Shown here: one piece after another, positions 1 through 6,344 of the stretch | Layout of the letters: each line of letters begins with the position of its first letter | Numbering within the stretch: position 1 is the stretch's first letter | Assembly: GCA_936943315.1 (NCBI GenBank) | Contig: CAKZJM010000291.1 | Location: 1-11,918, forward strand | DNA length: 11,918 nucleotides | Direction: 5' to 3' | Origin: an uncultured Methylophilus sp. | GTDB taxonomy: Bacteria; Pseudomonadota; Gammaproteobacteria; Burkholderiales; Methylophilaceae | Notes under the pieces: generated by a model | What the model was told of the DNA's origin: nothing | What the model saw: the letters and a program-made list of their open reading frames with translations, nothing else | Databases searched by the model: none | Program-made: the position numbers and the translations under genes

Positions 1-1058
1 AACTGCTCCAGGGCTTTGTCAAAATGCTGGCAAGCCTTGTCAAAAGCATTGCGGGCATTTTCAATCAAGCCCAGATTTGCCTGTACATAAGGATTATCCG
101 GATCCGCCTCCAGGGCTTTGAGGCAATAGGCTTCTGCTTCAGCATATAAATGCTGGTTAAACATTTCGGTTGCCAGGTTATTCAGCGCCTCTGCACTAAA
201 TTCCTGCTTTTGCATGATCTGGTCAATATACGACTGATACTCACGCATGCGCTGCGTGACGCGATAAAGCTTAGCCAGGTTTTTTAACAACGATAACTCT
301 GCCGGGTCCAGGGCCAGACCGGCCAGCAACCATTGTTCGGCCTCTTCTGTATCGCCATGTTGCAGATACAAAGCCCCAAGATGGCTGTAAGCCTCCACAT
401 AGTCACTTTGCAGGGCAATGGTTTGCTGAAAGGCGTCAATCGCTTCTGACATATTGCCCAACTGCTCAAGCGCAACAGCCATGTTGAAAAAGATCACGGC
501 ATTGTCAGGCTCAATCTCTACCGCTTCACGGTAATATTGAATGGCTTCCAATGGCTTATCGGCCTCATGCAGCAAAGTCGCCAACTCAAAATTGACCCGG
601 CCATCTTGCTGGTGAATATTCAAGCCACGGCGCAATACCTTTTCAGCCTCTTTCAATTGCCCGCTTTGCTTTAACACGCTAGCCCAGTTGGCATACGCCT
701 GGCTAAAGGCCGGATTGAGTTTGAGAGTCTGCCGATAGTATTTGATGGCTTGCGTGTACTCTTCTAACTGAGCATACACATTGGCAAGGTTATACAACAC
801 CTCCGCATCTTTTTTCAGGCATTTGCTGGCTTGCAAAAAAGCTTGTGCTGCTTCGGCAAGGTTGTCCTGTTGTTGATAGAGGCTGCCTAATAACTTCCAG
901 GCCAAGCCCTCTTCAGGGAACTCACTGGTAATTTTTTGCGCCAGGCGCAAGCATTGCGACCACTCGCCCAGTTTCCAGGCTTGCGTCAGCGCTTGCATCC
1001 AATAGCTACAATCCTGCGCTTTGGCGGCGGATTGCAAATGGCCCGGCGAGTGTGTCAT
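1..1058 (-). CDS. TPR-repeat protein, C-terminus beyond the left edge
   Basis: The frame is open from an ATG at 1058 to the left edge, giving at least 352 residues without a stop. About nine 34-residue tetratricopeptide repeats run from roughly residue 50 to the edge. They show the usual alternation of W/L/Y, G/A and A-x-x-x-[FYL] positions, for example around 'AIKYYRQTLKLNP' and 'AIQYYREAVEIEP'. The seventh repeat is degenerate. The N-terminal 50 residues resemble the short cap found before TPRs in bacterial SPINDLY/OGT-like (GT41) and TPR-sulfotransferase proteins, so a C-terminal transferase domain could lie outside the window; that is inference. TPRs are protein-interaction scaffolds. No signal peptide is visible. 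The start is uncertain: there is only a weak GGAA about 10 bases upstream, and a second in-frame ATG follows at codon 21. Confidence 0.85.
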   Translation of the reverse strand, partial: MTHSPGHLQSAAKAQDCSYWMQALTQAWKLGEWSQCLRLAQKITSEFPEEGLAWKLLGSLYQQQDNLAEAAQAFLQASKCLKKDAEVLYNLANVYAQLEEYTQAIKYYRQTLKLNPAFSQAYANWASVLKQSGQLKEAEKVLRRGLNIHQQDGRVNFELATLLHEADKPLEAIQYYREAVEIEPDNAVIFFNMAVALEQLGNMSEAIDAFQQTIALQSDYVEAYSHLGALYLQHGDTEEAEQWLLAGLALDPAELSLLKNLAKLYRVTQRMREYQSYIDQIMQKQEFSAEALNNLATEMFNQHLYAEAEAYCLKALEADPDNPYVQANLGLIENARNAFDKACQHFDKALEQ

Positions 1059-1332
1059 ACAAGAGAGTTCCAAAAATTTTCTCTTATTATTGAAAACTCT
1101 GAGGCAAAAGCATTGCTCAAAAAAAGCGGAAAAAGCAGGCTATCTCAAGTATTCACCCCATATGCGCATTGCGACAACCGCCCGCAAACCTGCATAGATA
1201 GTGGTTTCTTGATAGATTAGGGAATTCTCAGGCATGTCTGCTTGAAAAACACAGATTCAAGAATTCTGGCGGGCATCCGTAAATAATGCCTTTTGCGTGG
1301 CTATACATAGCGGCGCTCCATCAATAGCCAAT
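1059..1332. other. Intergenic region upstream of the TPR gene
   Basis: This stretch holds no convincing gene. It should contain the minus-strand promoter of the TPR gene, but I see no good -35/-10 pair. Two short inverted repeats are present: CTTGAA at 1241-1246 with TTCAAG at 1256-1261, and GCTAT-AC-ATAGC at about 1302-1313. Neither is followed by a T-run, so neither is a terminator. An open frame on the plus strand (936-1220) lies mostly antisense to the TPR gene and has no family resemblance. Confidence 0.5.
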
Positions 1333-1361
1333 AAAAAACCTCCGACTAGCGGAGGTTTTTT
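1333..1361 (-). terminator. Intrinsic terminator of the small HTH gene
   Basis: CCTCCG (1339-1344) pairs perfectly with CGGAGG (1350-1355) around a 5-base ACTAG loop. The stem is flanked by six A and six T, so it can work in both directions. On the minus strand it ends the HTH gene, whose TAA stop (1360-1362) lies in the A/T flank. Confidence 0.88.
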
Positions 1362-1650
1362 ATGCGACATGTTCTTGCGGCATGGGAATATCTGGCTCCC
1401 AGCGTACCAAGCTATACAAGTCGCATTGCAAATAAGCACATAGCTTATTCAAATGATCAGTACTCGCATTGTAAGTTTGATCTTTTAACATGCGGTGCAG
1501 TGTCATGCGGCTAATACCGCTGGCATCTGCAATTTCTGTAATGGTGATGGTTCTGCCCCACTCTAATTGTTTCTTAAGAATAACCGTCTTTAACTCTACG
1601 TAAATCACACAATTCCTGACTTCAAGGTAATACTTATTGGGCAGACCCAT
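1360..1650 (-). CDS. Small Cro/C1-type helix-turn-helix regulator
   Basis: This 96-residue protein is almost entirely one XRE-type DNA-binding domain. The helix-turn-helix is at about residues 36-58, around 'ITEIADASGISRMTLHRML' and the following lysine. The domain ends with 'LNKLCAYLQCDLYSLVRW', the usual last helices of HTH_26-type Cro/C1 domains. There is no sensor domain and no toxin partner beside it, so it is either a stand-alone repressor or the orphan antitoxin-like half of a pair. The ATG at 1650 has no Shine-Dalgarno sequence. The first 15 residues lie outside the domain, so the true start could be a little further in. It is transcribed alone, with a gene-free 337 bases upstream and a strong terminator at its stop. 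Its target is unknown; the palindromes in its upstream region are candidates. Confidence 0.82.
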   Translation of the reverse strand: MGLPNKYYLEVRNCVIYVELKTVILKKQLEWGRTITITEIADASGISRMTLHRMLKDQTYNASTDHLNKLCAYLQCDLYSLVRWEPDIPMPQEHVA

Positions 1651-1733
1651 ACGACTTTAAACCGGGTAAGGTTTTTAAGCATTGATGGGTATCAATCTGG
1701 ATGAAGATACTAACTGCCTCACGTGACAAAAAC

Positions 1734-1762
1734 ATTATACAATTTTATAAAGTGTTTAACAT
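1734..1762 (-). promoter_or_regulatory. Possible promoter of the HTH gene
   Basis: On the minus strand there is a perfect TATAAT at 1734-1739. The -35 is poor (TGTTAA at 1756-1761, 16-base spacer). The repeat TGCGT-N6-ACGCA (1762-1777) sits immediately upstream, where a regulator could act. Inference from motifs only. Confidence 0.35.
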
Positions 1763-1911
1763 GCGTGAAATGACGCACTTTTGGAAAGTTTATACAGTGC
1801 ATTGCTAAACTTGGTTAAGACATCAGGCATATCCTCGACACTGACTATGTTATATGTTAAATATTTATGGGAATAAATTTAACGTGCCATATAGATGGCA
1901 TAAACGGGCTA

Positions 1912-1940
1912 TTGGAAATCCAAAAGGCTTTGCCAATAAT
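1912..1940 (+). promoter_or_regulatory. Possible promoter of the Rmf-like gene with overlapping palindrome
   Basis: TTGGAA (1912-1917) and AATAAT (1935-1940) are 17 bases apart, a plausible sigma-70 pair about 50 bases before the start codon. The -35 lies inside the palindrome TTGGA-AA-TCCAA, which would suit an operator. Motif-based inference. Confidence 0.35.
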
Positions 1941-1987
1941 GGCCTGATAATTTACTGAATAAAAATAAATATATTAAGGGGTGCACA

Positions 1988-2185
1988 ATGGGTTCATTAC
2001 GAGGATATCTATACTATTTATTTAGTCCGGTCAGGCAAGACGTTGAGACTAATCAAGAGTTGATGCAGAAATGTTATGACGAAGGGTTTCATGCGTCCAG
2101 CTCAGGCTTACCGCATACTGAAAATCCCTATGCAGAAGGCAGTAAAGAGGCTCTCGCCTGGAACCGCGGATTTTGGGTTTGGTAA
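1988..2185 (+). CDS. Small Rmf/CrpP-superfamily-like protein
   Basis: A 65-residue protein starting at an ATG with a good ribosome-binding site (AAGGGG at 1976-1981, 6 bases before the start). The second half has the spacing of the ribosome modulation factor family: an aromatic-x-x-G-[FY] turn ('CYDEGFHASSSG'), then 'NPY', then a 'W-x-x-G-[FW]' end ('AWNRGFW'). Compare E. coli Rmf, with RGY-x-AG, CPY and W-x-x-GW. Rmf binds the 30S subunit and promotes 70S dimerisation into hibernating ribosomes. CrpP-like relatives are small plasmid and phage proteins. The N-terminal 28 residues differ from Rmf and begin with an aromatic stretch ('YLYYLF'). Assignment rests on motif spacing in a short sequence, so function is inference. 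Its stop lies 1 base from the stop of the convergent YihY gene. Confidence 0.75.
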   Translation: MGSLRGYLYYLFSPVRQDVETNQELMQKCYDEGFHASSSGLPHTENPYAEGSKEALAWNRGFWVW

Positions 2186-2186
2186 G

Positions 2187-3164
2187 CTAAACCCGCGGCG
2201 ATTTGCCAGCCCGCGAGGCTTTGCCAATGTTGCTTATCGCAGGTAAAGGCTGTACGCCATTCTCCGACAAAGCCTTCACTAGCGCCTTTGGCGTATGCTT
2301 GTCCTTGCGCGAGCCATACAGATGTGAGTAAGCCCAGGTAAACTCAGCCCCCATCAAAAAAATTTGCGCTGAATAATAGATCCAGATCAGCAGTGCCAAC
2401 AGTGCCCCGGCGGCGCCATAGCCGCTGGCTATAGCGCTTTGGCCAATATAAATGCCAATCAGCCATTTACCGATGGTAAATAACGCCGCGGTAATGGTTG
2501 CCCCTATCCAGACCTCGTTCCAGCGGATAGTGACGCGCGGCATAATCTTGTAGATCATGGCAAACATACCCGTGGTCAATACAAAACTGAGCACAAAATT
2601 GAAAACGCTTATCACAATGATCCAGCCTGCAAAGGTGGATGACCACCATTTACTGATTGCTGCAAGCCCTGCGCTAAAAATGAGTGAGACCATGAGTAAA
2701 AAACCAATCCCCATGATCATGCCAAAAGACAGCAGCCTGGCATGAATCAAATGCCAAATCCCGCTCCCTGTCCTGGCTGGTGCTTTCCAGATACGGTCTA
2801 GAGAATTTTGCAGTTCAGCAAACACCGTAGTGGCCCCGACCAATAGCAATATGATGCCAATGACCGTTGCCGTTATCCCCTCAACTGGCTGGTTGATACT
2901 TTTCAGTAAGGTCTGGATGGCAAGTACCCCCTGCTCGCCCATGAGATTATTGAGTTGACCAATAATCTCTCCACGAGCCACCTCTTGCCCAAAAATAAGT
3001 CCGGCCATGGAAATGACAATCAGCAACAAAGGCGCAATCGAAAACATGGTGTAATAAGCCAACGCAGCGCCCATACTTTGCGCATAATCATCACTCCATG
3101 AAGTAAAAGCAGTTTTAAAAAGAAGCCAAATTTGTTTGATTGATATCTCAGGAAAATTTTTCAT
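2187..3164 (-). CDS. YihY/virulence factor BrkB family inner-membrane protein
   Basis: A 325-residue polytopic membrane protein of the YihY/BrkB family, often misnamed ribonuclease BN. The family hallmark lies near the N-terminus: 'GAALAYYTMFSIAPLLLIVI', in which an amphipathic start leads into the first membrane span. About six spans follow. The last is 'GALLALLIWIYYSAQIFLMGAEFTWAY', with the conserved W-x-Y-x-x-x-x-x-x-x-GAE pattern. The C-terminal 40 residues are basic and cytoplasmic. I chose the ATG at 3164, which has GGAAA 7 bases upstream, over an in-frame TTG at 3200 with no Shine-Dalgarno sequence. The role of the family is not settled; transport or envelope functions have been proposed. 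It is transcribed alone and converges on the Rmf-like gene. Confidence 0.92.
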   Translation of the reverse strand: MKNFPEISIKQIWLLFKTAFTSWSDDYAQSMGAALAYYTMFSIAPLLLIVISMAGLIFGQEVARGEIIGQLNNLMGEQGVLAIQTLLKSINQPVEGITATVIGIILLLVGATTVFAELQNSLDRIWKAPARTGSGIWHLIHARLLSFGMIMGIGFLLMVSLIFSAGLAAISKWWSSTFAGWIIVISVFNFVLSFVLTTGMFAMIYKIMPRVTIRWNEVWIGATITAALFTIGKWLIGIYIGQSAIASGYGAAGALLALLIWIYYSAQIFLMGAEFTWAYSHLYGSRKDKHTPKALVKALSENGVQPLPAISNIGKASRAGKSPRV

Positions 3165-3313
3165 GAGCTGGTTTCCATATTGAGTGGTAATACTTGGCAA
3201 ATGGAAAGAGGATAATCAATTCTGAAGCTGGCGTGCATCAGCCCATGCCGCGCTGAAATGTCAGAAATGGCTGACGGCAGGTAATTGTTTATCACTGGCA
3301 GAGTAAGAAATGA

Positions 3314-3346
3314 AAAAAGGACTTAGAAAACGTCTAAGTCCTTTTT
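3314..3346 (-). terminator. Intrinsic terminator after tRNA-Leu
   Basis: A perfect 13-bp stem, AAAAAGGACTTAG (3314-3326) with CTAAGTCCTTTTT (3334-3346), encloses a 7-base loop. It lies 5 bases beyond the CCA end of tRNA-Leu and ends the tRNA transcript. The A/T flanks would let it stop plus-strand transcription too. Confidence 0.93.
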
Positions 3347-3351
3347 GATAC

Positions 3352-3438
3352 TGGTGCCCGGAGCCGGAATCGAACCGGCACAGCCGTTAAGCCGAGGGAT
3401 TTTAAGTCCCTTGTGTCTACCAGTTTCACCATCCGGGC
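3352..3438 (-). tRNA. tRNA-Leu (anticodon UAA)
   Basis: An 87-base class II tRNA with CCA encoded at 3352-3354. The acceptor stem pairs GCCCGGA at the 5' end with TCCGGGC. The anticodon stem AGGGA/TCCCT (3407-3411 with 3395-3399) holds the loop CUUAAAA, giving anticodon UAA at 3402-3404, which reads UUA/UUG leucine codons. A short variable arm and a GGTTCGATTCC T-arm are present. It follows tRNA-Gly by 68 bases and is equivalent in position to E. coli leuZ. Confidence 0.97.
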
Positions 3439-3458
3439 GAAAGTCTGACAAGTCTTGT

Positions 3459-3467
3459 ATTCTAACA
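3459..3467 (-). promoter_or_regulatory. Possible extended -10 promoter of tRNA-Leu
   Basis: On the minus strand TGT-TAGAAT forms an extended -10 box (TAGAAT at 3459-3464) about 21 bases upstream of the mature tRNA-Leu 5' end. No good -35 is seen. It could give tRNA-Leu its own transcript besides read-through from tRNA-Gly. Confidence 0.35.
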
Positions 3468-3506
3468 CCTGATCGCTTTGCATAGCATGGGTGTTTGAGA
3501 GGAATG

Positions 3507-3582
3507 TGGAGCGGGAAACGAGTCTCGAACTCGCGACCTCAACCTTGGCAAGGTTGCGCTCTACCAACTGAGCTATTCCCGC
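3507..3582 (-). tRNA. tRNA-Gly (anticodon GCC)
   Basis: A 76-base tRNA with CCA encoded at 3507-3509. The acceptor stem pairs GCGGGAA with TTCCCGC. The D-arm is AGCTCAGTTGGTAGAGC. The anticodon stem CAACC/GGTTG holds loop TTGCCAA, giving GCC at 3547-3549, which reads GGC/GGU. The T-arm is GCGAGTTCGAGACTCGT. It lies downstream of pgsA like E. coli glyW. Confidence 0.97.
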
Positions 3583-3618
3583 GTATTTCCTTACGCCATG
3601 TGTCGTAAAGAAGCTGGC

Positions 3619-3646
3619 ATTTTAATGATTTTGAGACCGGTGTCAA
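3619..3646 (-). promoter_or_regulatory. Sigma-70 promoter of the tRNA-Gly/tRNA-Leu cluster
   Basis: On the minus strand a consensus -35 TTGACA (3641-3646) and a near-consensus -10 TAAAAT (3619-3624) are 16 bases apart. Transcription would start near 3612, about 30 bases before tRNA-Gly. The tRNAs can therefore be made independently of pgsA. The leader holds a small inverted repeat, TTACG...CGTAA. Confidence 0.8.
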
Positions 3647-3688
3647 GGAAGATTTTGAAAATAATATTTCTTTTTCCGCCTTGCTTTT

Positions 3689-4270
3689 TTAGATGGTTTC
3701 GCGTATCGCCGGCCAGGCTGCGCGTAGGTAGTACCCCATGGAGATCAGGGTGAGCAATGCCGCGAACACGATCAGCCATTCCCCCAGCCATTGCACGTTT
3801 AATCCAAACAACGGATCGTACCAAAGCAACAGGATAATCGCGATCATTTGCGCAGCCGTTTTGACCTTACCCACCATAGCCACGGCAACGTTGGCACTTT
3901 TGCCTATGCTGGCCATCCATTCGCGCAAAGCACTGATGGCGATTTCACGGCCAATAATAATCAGCGCCACCACGGCCCCAACCCGGTTGAGTTCAACCAG
4001 CACAATCAGGGCAGCTGCGACCATGAGCTTGTCAGCAACGGGGTCGAGAAAGGCACCAAATTTAGACATCTGGTGGTATTTGCGTGCCCAGTAGCCGTCT
4101 AGCCAATCAGTGAGCGCCGCGAGGATGAAGACACTGGCTGCGGTTAAATTGACCCAATGCGCGGGTAAGCCGTGGGCAGTCACGGCATTGGCAGGCAGGT
4201 AAAAAATACCAACAAACACCGGAATCATGCCGATGCGCAACAGGGTGAGTATATTCGGGATATTCCACAT
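3689..4270 (-). CDS. pgsA: CDP-diacylglycerol--glycerol-3-phosphate 3-phosphatidyltransferase
   Basis: A 193-residue inner-membrane enzyme that joins CDP-diacylglycerol and sn-glycerol 3-phosphate to give phosphatidylglycerol phosphate, the committed step to phosphatidylglycerol and cardiolipin. The CDP-alcohol phosphatidyltransferase motif D-x2-D-G-x2-A-R-x8-G-x3-D-x3-D is complete: D55, D58, G59, A62, R63, G72, D76 and D80. The N-terminus 'MWNIPNILTLLRI' is typical of PgsA. Four to five hydrophobic spans are visible. Length matches the family (about 180-200). The ATG at 4270 has no strong Shine-Dalgarno sequence. It lies 30 bases downstream of uvrC and is probably co-transcribed with it; uvrC-pgsA linkage is conserved in many proteobacteria. 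I see no terminator between pgsA and the tRNA promoter. Confidence 0.97.
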   Translation of the reverse strand: MWNIPNILTLLRIGMIPVFVGIFYLPANAVTAHGLPAHWVNLTAASVFILAALTDWLDGYWARKYHQMSKFGAFLDPVADKLMVAAALIVLVELNRVGAVVALIIIGREIAISALREWMASIGKSANVAVAMVGKVKTAAQMIAIILLLWYDPLFGLNVQWLGEWLIVFAALLTLISMGYYLRAAWPAIRETI

Positions 4271-4300
4271 TTTTTATTCGTTGAGGCTGGAAACTAAGAC

Positions 4301-6100
4301 TTAATGCAATCGCTCGTAAATGGTTTGCGCCAGCGCCAGGCTAATGCCTTCAACTTGTGCAATCTCGTCTATGCTAGCACTTTTTATCGCATCCAGGCCA
4401 CCAAAACGCATTAGCAGCGCTTTACGGCGCTTGGCCCCTACCCCTTCAATTTCTTCGAGGCTAGAGGTGATGCGCGCTTTTGCCCGCTTGGCGCGATGGC
4501 CGGTAATGGCAAAACGGTGTGCCTCATCGCGGATTTGCTGTAATAAATGCAGGCCCTGGTTATCCACCGGTAAATTGAGCATTTCACCCGTATCGGAAAA
4601 AATCATGGTTTCCAGACCAGGCTTGCGCTCTTCACCTTTGGCGATGCCGATCAGCAAAATATCATCCAGCCCAACCTCTTGCATGACTTCGATTGCGACG
4701 CCCAATTGGCCTTTACCGCCGTCAATAAAAATCAGGTCGGGACGTTTACCCTCACCTGCTGCCACTTTTCTATAACGCCGCGTCAGCACGTCCCGCATGG
4801 CGGCATAATCATCACCTGGCGTAATACCGGTCACGTTATAGCGGCGGTATTCGCTGTTTTGCATATCACCGCGGTCAAACACGACACAGCTACCGACGGT
4901 GGCTTCGCCCATGGTATGGCTGATATCAAAACACTCAATGCGTTCGGTCGTTTCCGCAAGATTGAGCGCTTCGCGTAAGGAGAGTAAGCGTGCCTGTTGG
5001 TTGGCAGAAGTAGCCTGGCGTTGCTGTAAGGCAAGCTCGGCATTGGTCTGTGCCATTTTCAGCCAGACTTTTTTATCACCAATCGCATTGGTCAACACGC
5101 GGATTTTTCGGCCAGACTGCTCACTCAGCATGCCTTCAAATTCGGTTTTATCAATGTCGGCACCACACACTAGCAAAGGTGGCGTATTTTGTGCCAGGTA
5201 ATACTGGGTAATAAAGGCCTCCACCGTTTCAACCAGGTCTGCATCCTGGCTGTTTTTGGGGAAAAAGCTCTTGTCGCCCAGATGCCGCCCCCCGCGTATC
5301 ATCACCAGATTGATGCAATGCTGGCCCTGCACTTCTGCACAGGCAATCACATCCGCATCACTGACGCTGAAATCACTGACAAACTGTTTGGCCTGCACCT
5401 GGCGCAAGGCCTGAATGCGGTCACGCAATACAGCCGCATGTTCATATTCCATCTCTTCTGCCGCTGTATTCATGGCAGCGCCCAAAGAGTCCATCACCTC
5501 GCTGGTTTTACCTAGCAAAAACATGGCGGCATGGCGTACATCCGCAGCGTAATCCTCTTGCGAGATCAAGTTCACGCAAGGCGCAGTGCAGCGCGCAATC
5601 TGGTACTGCAAACACGGGCGGGAACGGTTGGAGAACACGGTGTTCTCGCAGGTGCGCAACTTGAACACTTTTTGCAGTAACTGGATGCTCTCGCGTACCG
5701 CTGGCGAACTGGGGAAAGGCCCAAAATATTGATGCCCCTTACGTTGAGTGCCACGGTGAAAAGCCAATCTCGGGTAGGCATCCGAAGTGAGCGTGATATA
5801 AGGGTATGACTTGTCATCGCGAAATAACACGTTATAACGCGGCATCAAGCCCTTGATGAGGTTGTTTTCCAGCAGCAACGCCTCGGCTTCCGAGCGCGTC
5901 ACGGTGGTTTCGATGTTGGCAATCTGCGACACCATCATCTTGGTGCGCGGACTGGCAAGGTTTTTATTAAAGTAGCTGGAAACCCGCTTCTTCAGGTCTT
6001 TGGCTTTGCCGACATAAATGACCGTGCTTTCCGCATTGAGCATGCGGTACACGCCGGGCAAGTTAGGCAGATTTTTGAGGATGGGCTTGGGATCAAACAT
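4301..6100 (-). CDS. uvrC: Excinuclease ABC subunit C
   Basis: A 599-residue nucleotide-excision-repair endonuclease. Loaded by UvrA/UvrB, it cuts the damaged strand on both sides of a lesion. Domains in order: GIY-YIG nuclease (about 13-94; G16-V-Y18, Y29-V-G31, R39, E78) for the 3' cut; a cysteine-bearing region; a UvrB-binding UVR motif (about 200-238); an RNase H-like nuclease (about 370-530) for the 5' cut, with 'CFDISH' D392, 'FIDGG' D460 and 'EAHRF' H528; and tandem helix-hairpin-helix DNA-binding motifs (about 545-599). Cysteines C151, C163, C171 and C175 keep the spacing of the cysteines reported to bind a 4Fe-4S cluster in E. coli UvrC. Length is normal and nothing is missing. The ATG at 6100 begins the family-typical 'MFDPK' but has no Shine-Dalgarno sequence and lies in a palindrome. 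Confidence 0.98.
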   Translation of the reverse strand: MFDPKPILKNLPNLPGVYRMLNAESTVIYVGKAKDLKKRVSSYFNKNLASPRTKMMVSQIANIETTVTRSEAEALLLENNLIKGLMPRYNVLFRDDKSYPYITLTSDAYPRLAFHRGTQRKGHQYFGPFPSSPAVRESIQLLQKVFKLRTCENTVFSNRSRPCLQYQIARCTAPCVNLISQEDYAADVRHAAMFLLGKTSEVMDSLGAAMNTAAEEMEYEHAAVLRDRIQALRQVQAKQFVSDFSVSDADVIACAEVQGQHCINLVMIRGGRHLGDKSFFPKNSQDADLVETVEAFITQYYLAQNTPPLLVCGADIDKTEFEGMLSEQSGRKIRVLTNAIGDKKVWLKMAQTNAELALQQRQATSANQQARLLSLREALNLAETTERIECFDISHTMGEATVGSCVVFDRGDMQNSEYRRYNVTGITPGDDYAAMRDVLTRRYRKVAAGEGKRPDLIFIDGGKGQLGVAIEVMQEVGLDDILLIGIAKGEERKPGLETMIFSDTGEMLNLPVDNQGLHLLQQIRDEAHRFAITGHRAKRAKARITSSLEEIEGVGAKRRKALLMRFGGLDAIKSASIDEIAQVEGISLALAQTIYERLH

Positions 6101-6120
6101 GCGCGTATTTTACACGCATG
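6098..6120. repeat. Inverted repeat over the uvrC start codon
   Basis: CATGCGCGT (6098-6106) and ACACGCATG (6112-6120) pair at 8 of 9 positions around a 5-base ATTTT loop. The uvrC ATG (6098-6100 on the complement) is in one arm. In the mRNA this could fold over the start codon; alternatively it is a DNA-binding site. Seen in sequence; role unknown. Confidence 0.55.
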
Positions 6121-6137
6121 TTTGCTGGATTGCCGGG

Positions 6138-6317
6138 CTAACCGAGCAGTTCGCCGCCAATCGCCCAATCCTCGTACTCGACTTCTTCAAACACGATATA
6201 CGTATAATTGGCGGGCTTCTGCGCGTGCTTTTGCAAGGTCTCGGTGATTTCTTTGGCAATCAGTTTCTTTTGCTCCTTGGTCACCGATCCCGCGAGTTTA
6301 ACGTTCACATAAGGCAT
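6138..6317 (-). CDS. 4-oxalocrotonate tautomerase-family protein
   Basis: A 59-residue protein of the tautomerase (MIF/4-OT) superfamily. These enzymes are small beta-alpha-beta oligomers that use the N-terminal proline, exposed after Met removal, as a general base. I start it at the ATG at 6317, so that the mature protein begins 'PYVNVKL', supported by a strong Shine-Dalgarno AAGGAG (6325-6330, 7 bases upstream); an upstream in-frame codon would bury the proline. 'EQKKLI' and the C-terminal 'AIGGE' align with 4-OT without net gap. At the 4-OT positions Arg11, Arg39 and Phe50 this protein has Val, Tyr and Trp, so classical 4-oxalocrotonate chemistry is unlikely and the substrate is unknown. 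It lies 27 bases after the transporter gene and 37 before uvrC, probably in one transcript. Confidence 0.88.
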   Translation of the reverse strand: MPYVNVKLAGSVTKEQKKLIAKEITETLQKHAQKPANYTYIVFEEVEYEDWAIGGELLG

Positions 6318-6344
6318 GGTTGCGCTCCTTTCAGCTGTACACAA

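Larger units (their letters stand above)
1651..1987. other. Divergent intergenic region with several palindromes
   Basis: This AT-rich region separates the leftward HTH gene from the rightward Rmf-like gene and has no coding frame of note. It holds three clear inverted repeats: TGCGT-N6-ACGCA at 1762-1777, TGCCAT-ATAG-ATGGCA at 1885-1900, and TTGGA-AA-TCCAA at 1912-1923. Candidate promoters for both flanking genes touch the first and third repeats. I see no riboswitch or sRNA that I can name. Confidence 0.6.

Noticed and set aside
936..1220. 94-residue plus-strand open frame.
   Set aside because: It lies largely antisense to the TPR gene, has an Arg/Gln-rich composition with no family resemblance and no ribosome-binding site.
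2164..2198. Possible hairpin at the convergence of the Rmf-like and YihY genes (GGGTTT with AAACCC, flanked by CCGCGG on both sides).
   Set aside because: The arms are interrupted and overlapping and no T-run follows in either direction, so it is not called a terminator.
3439..3506. Possible tRNA-Cys remnant between tRNA-Gly and tRNA-Leu.
   Set aside because: The length is close to a tRNA but I find no acceptor stem pairing, T-arm or GCA anticodon loop.
4679..5515. Several 80-108 residue plus-strand open frames across uvrC.
   Set aside because: They are antisense shadows of a well-conserved uvrC with no start signals of their own.
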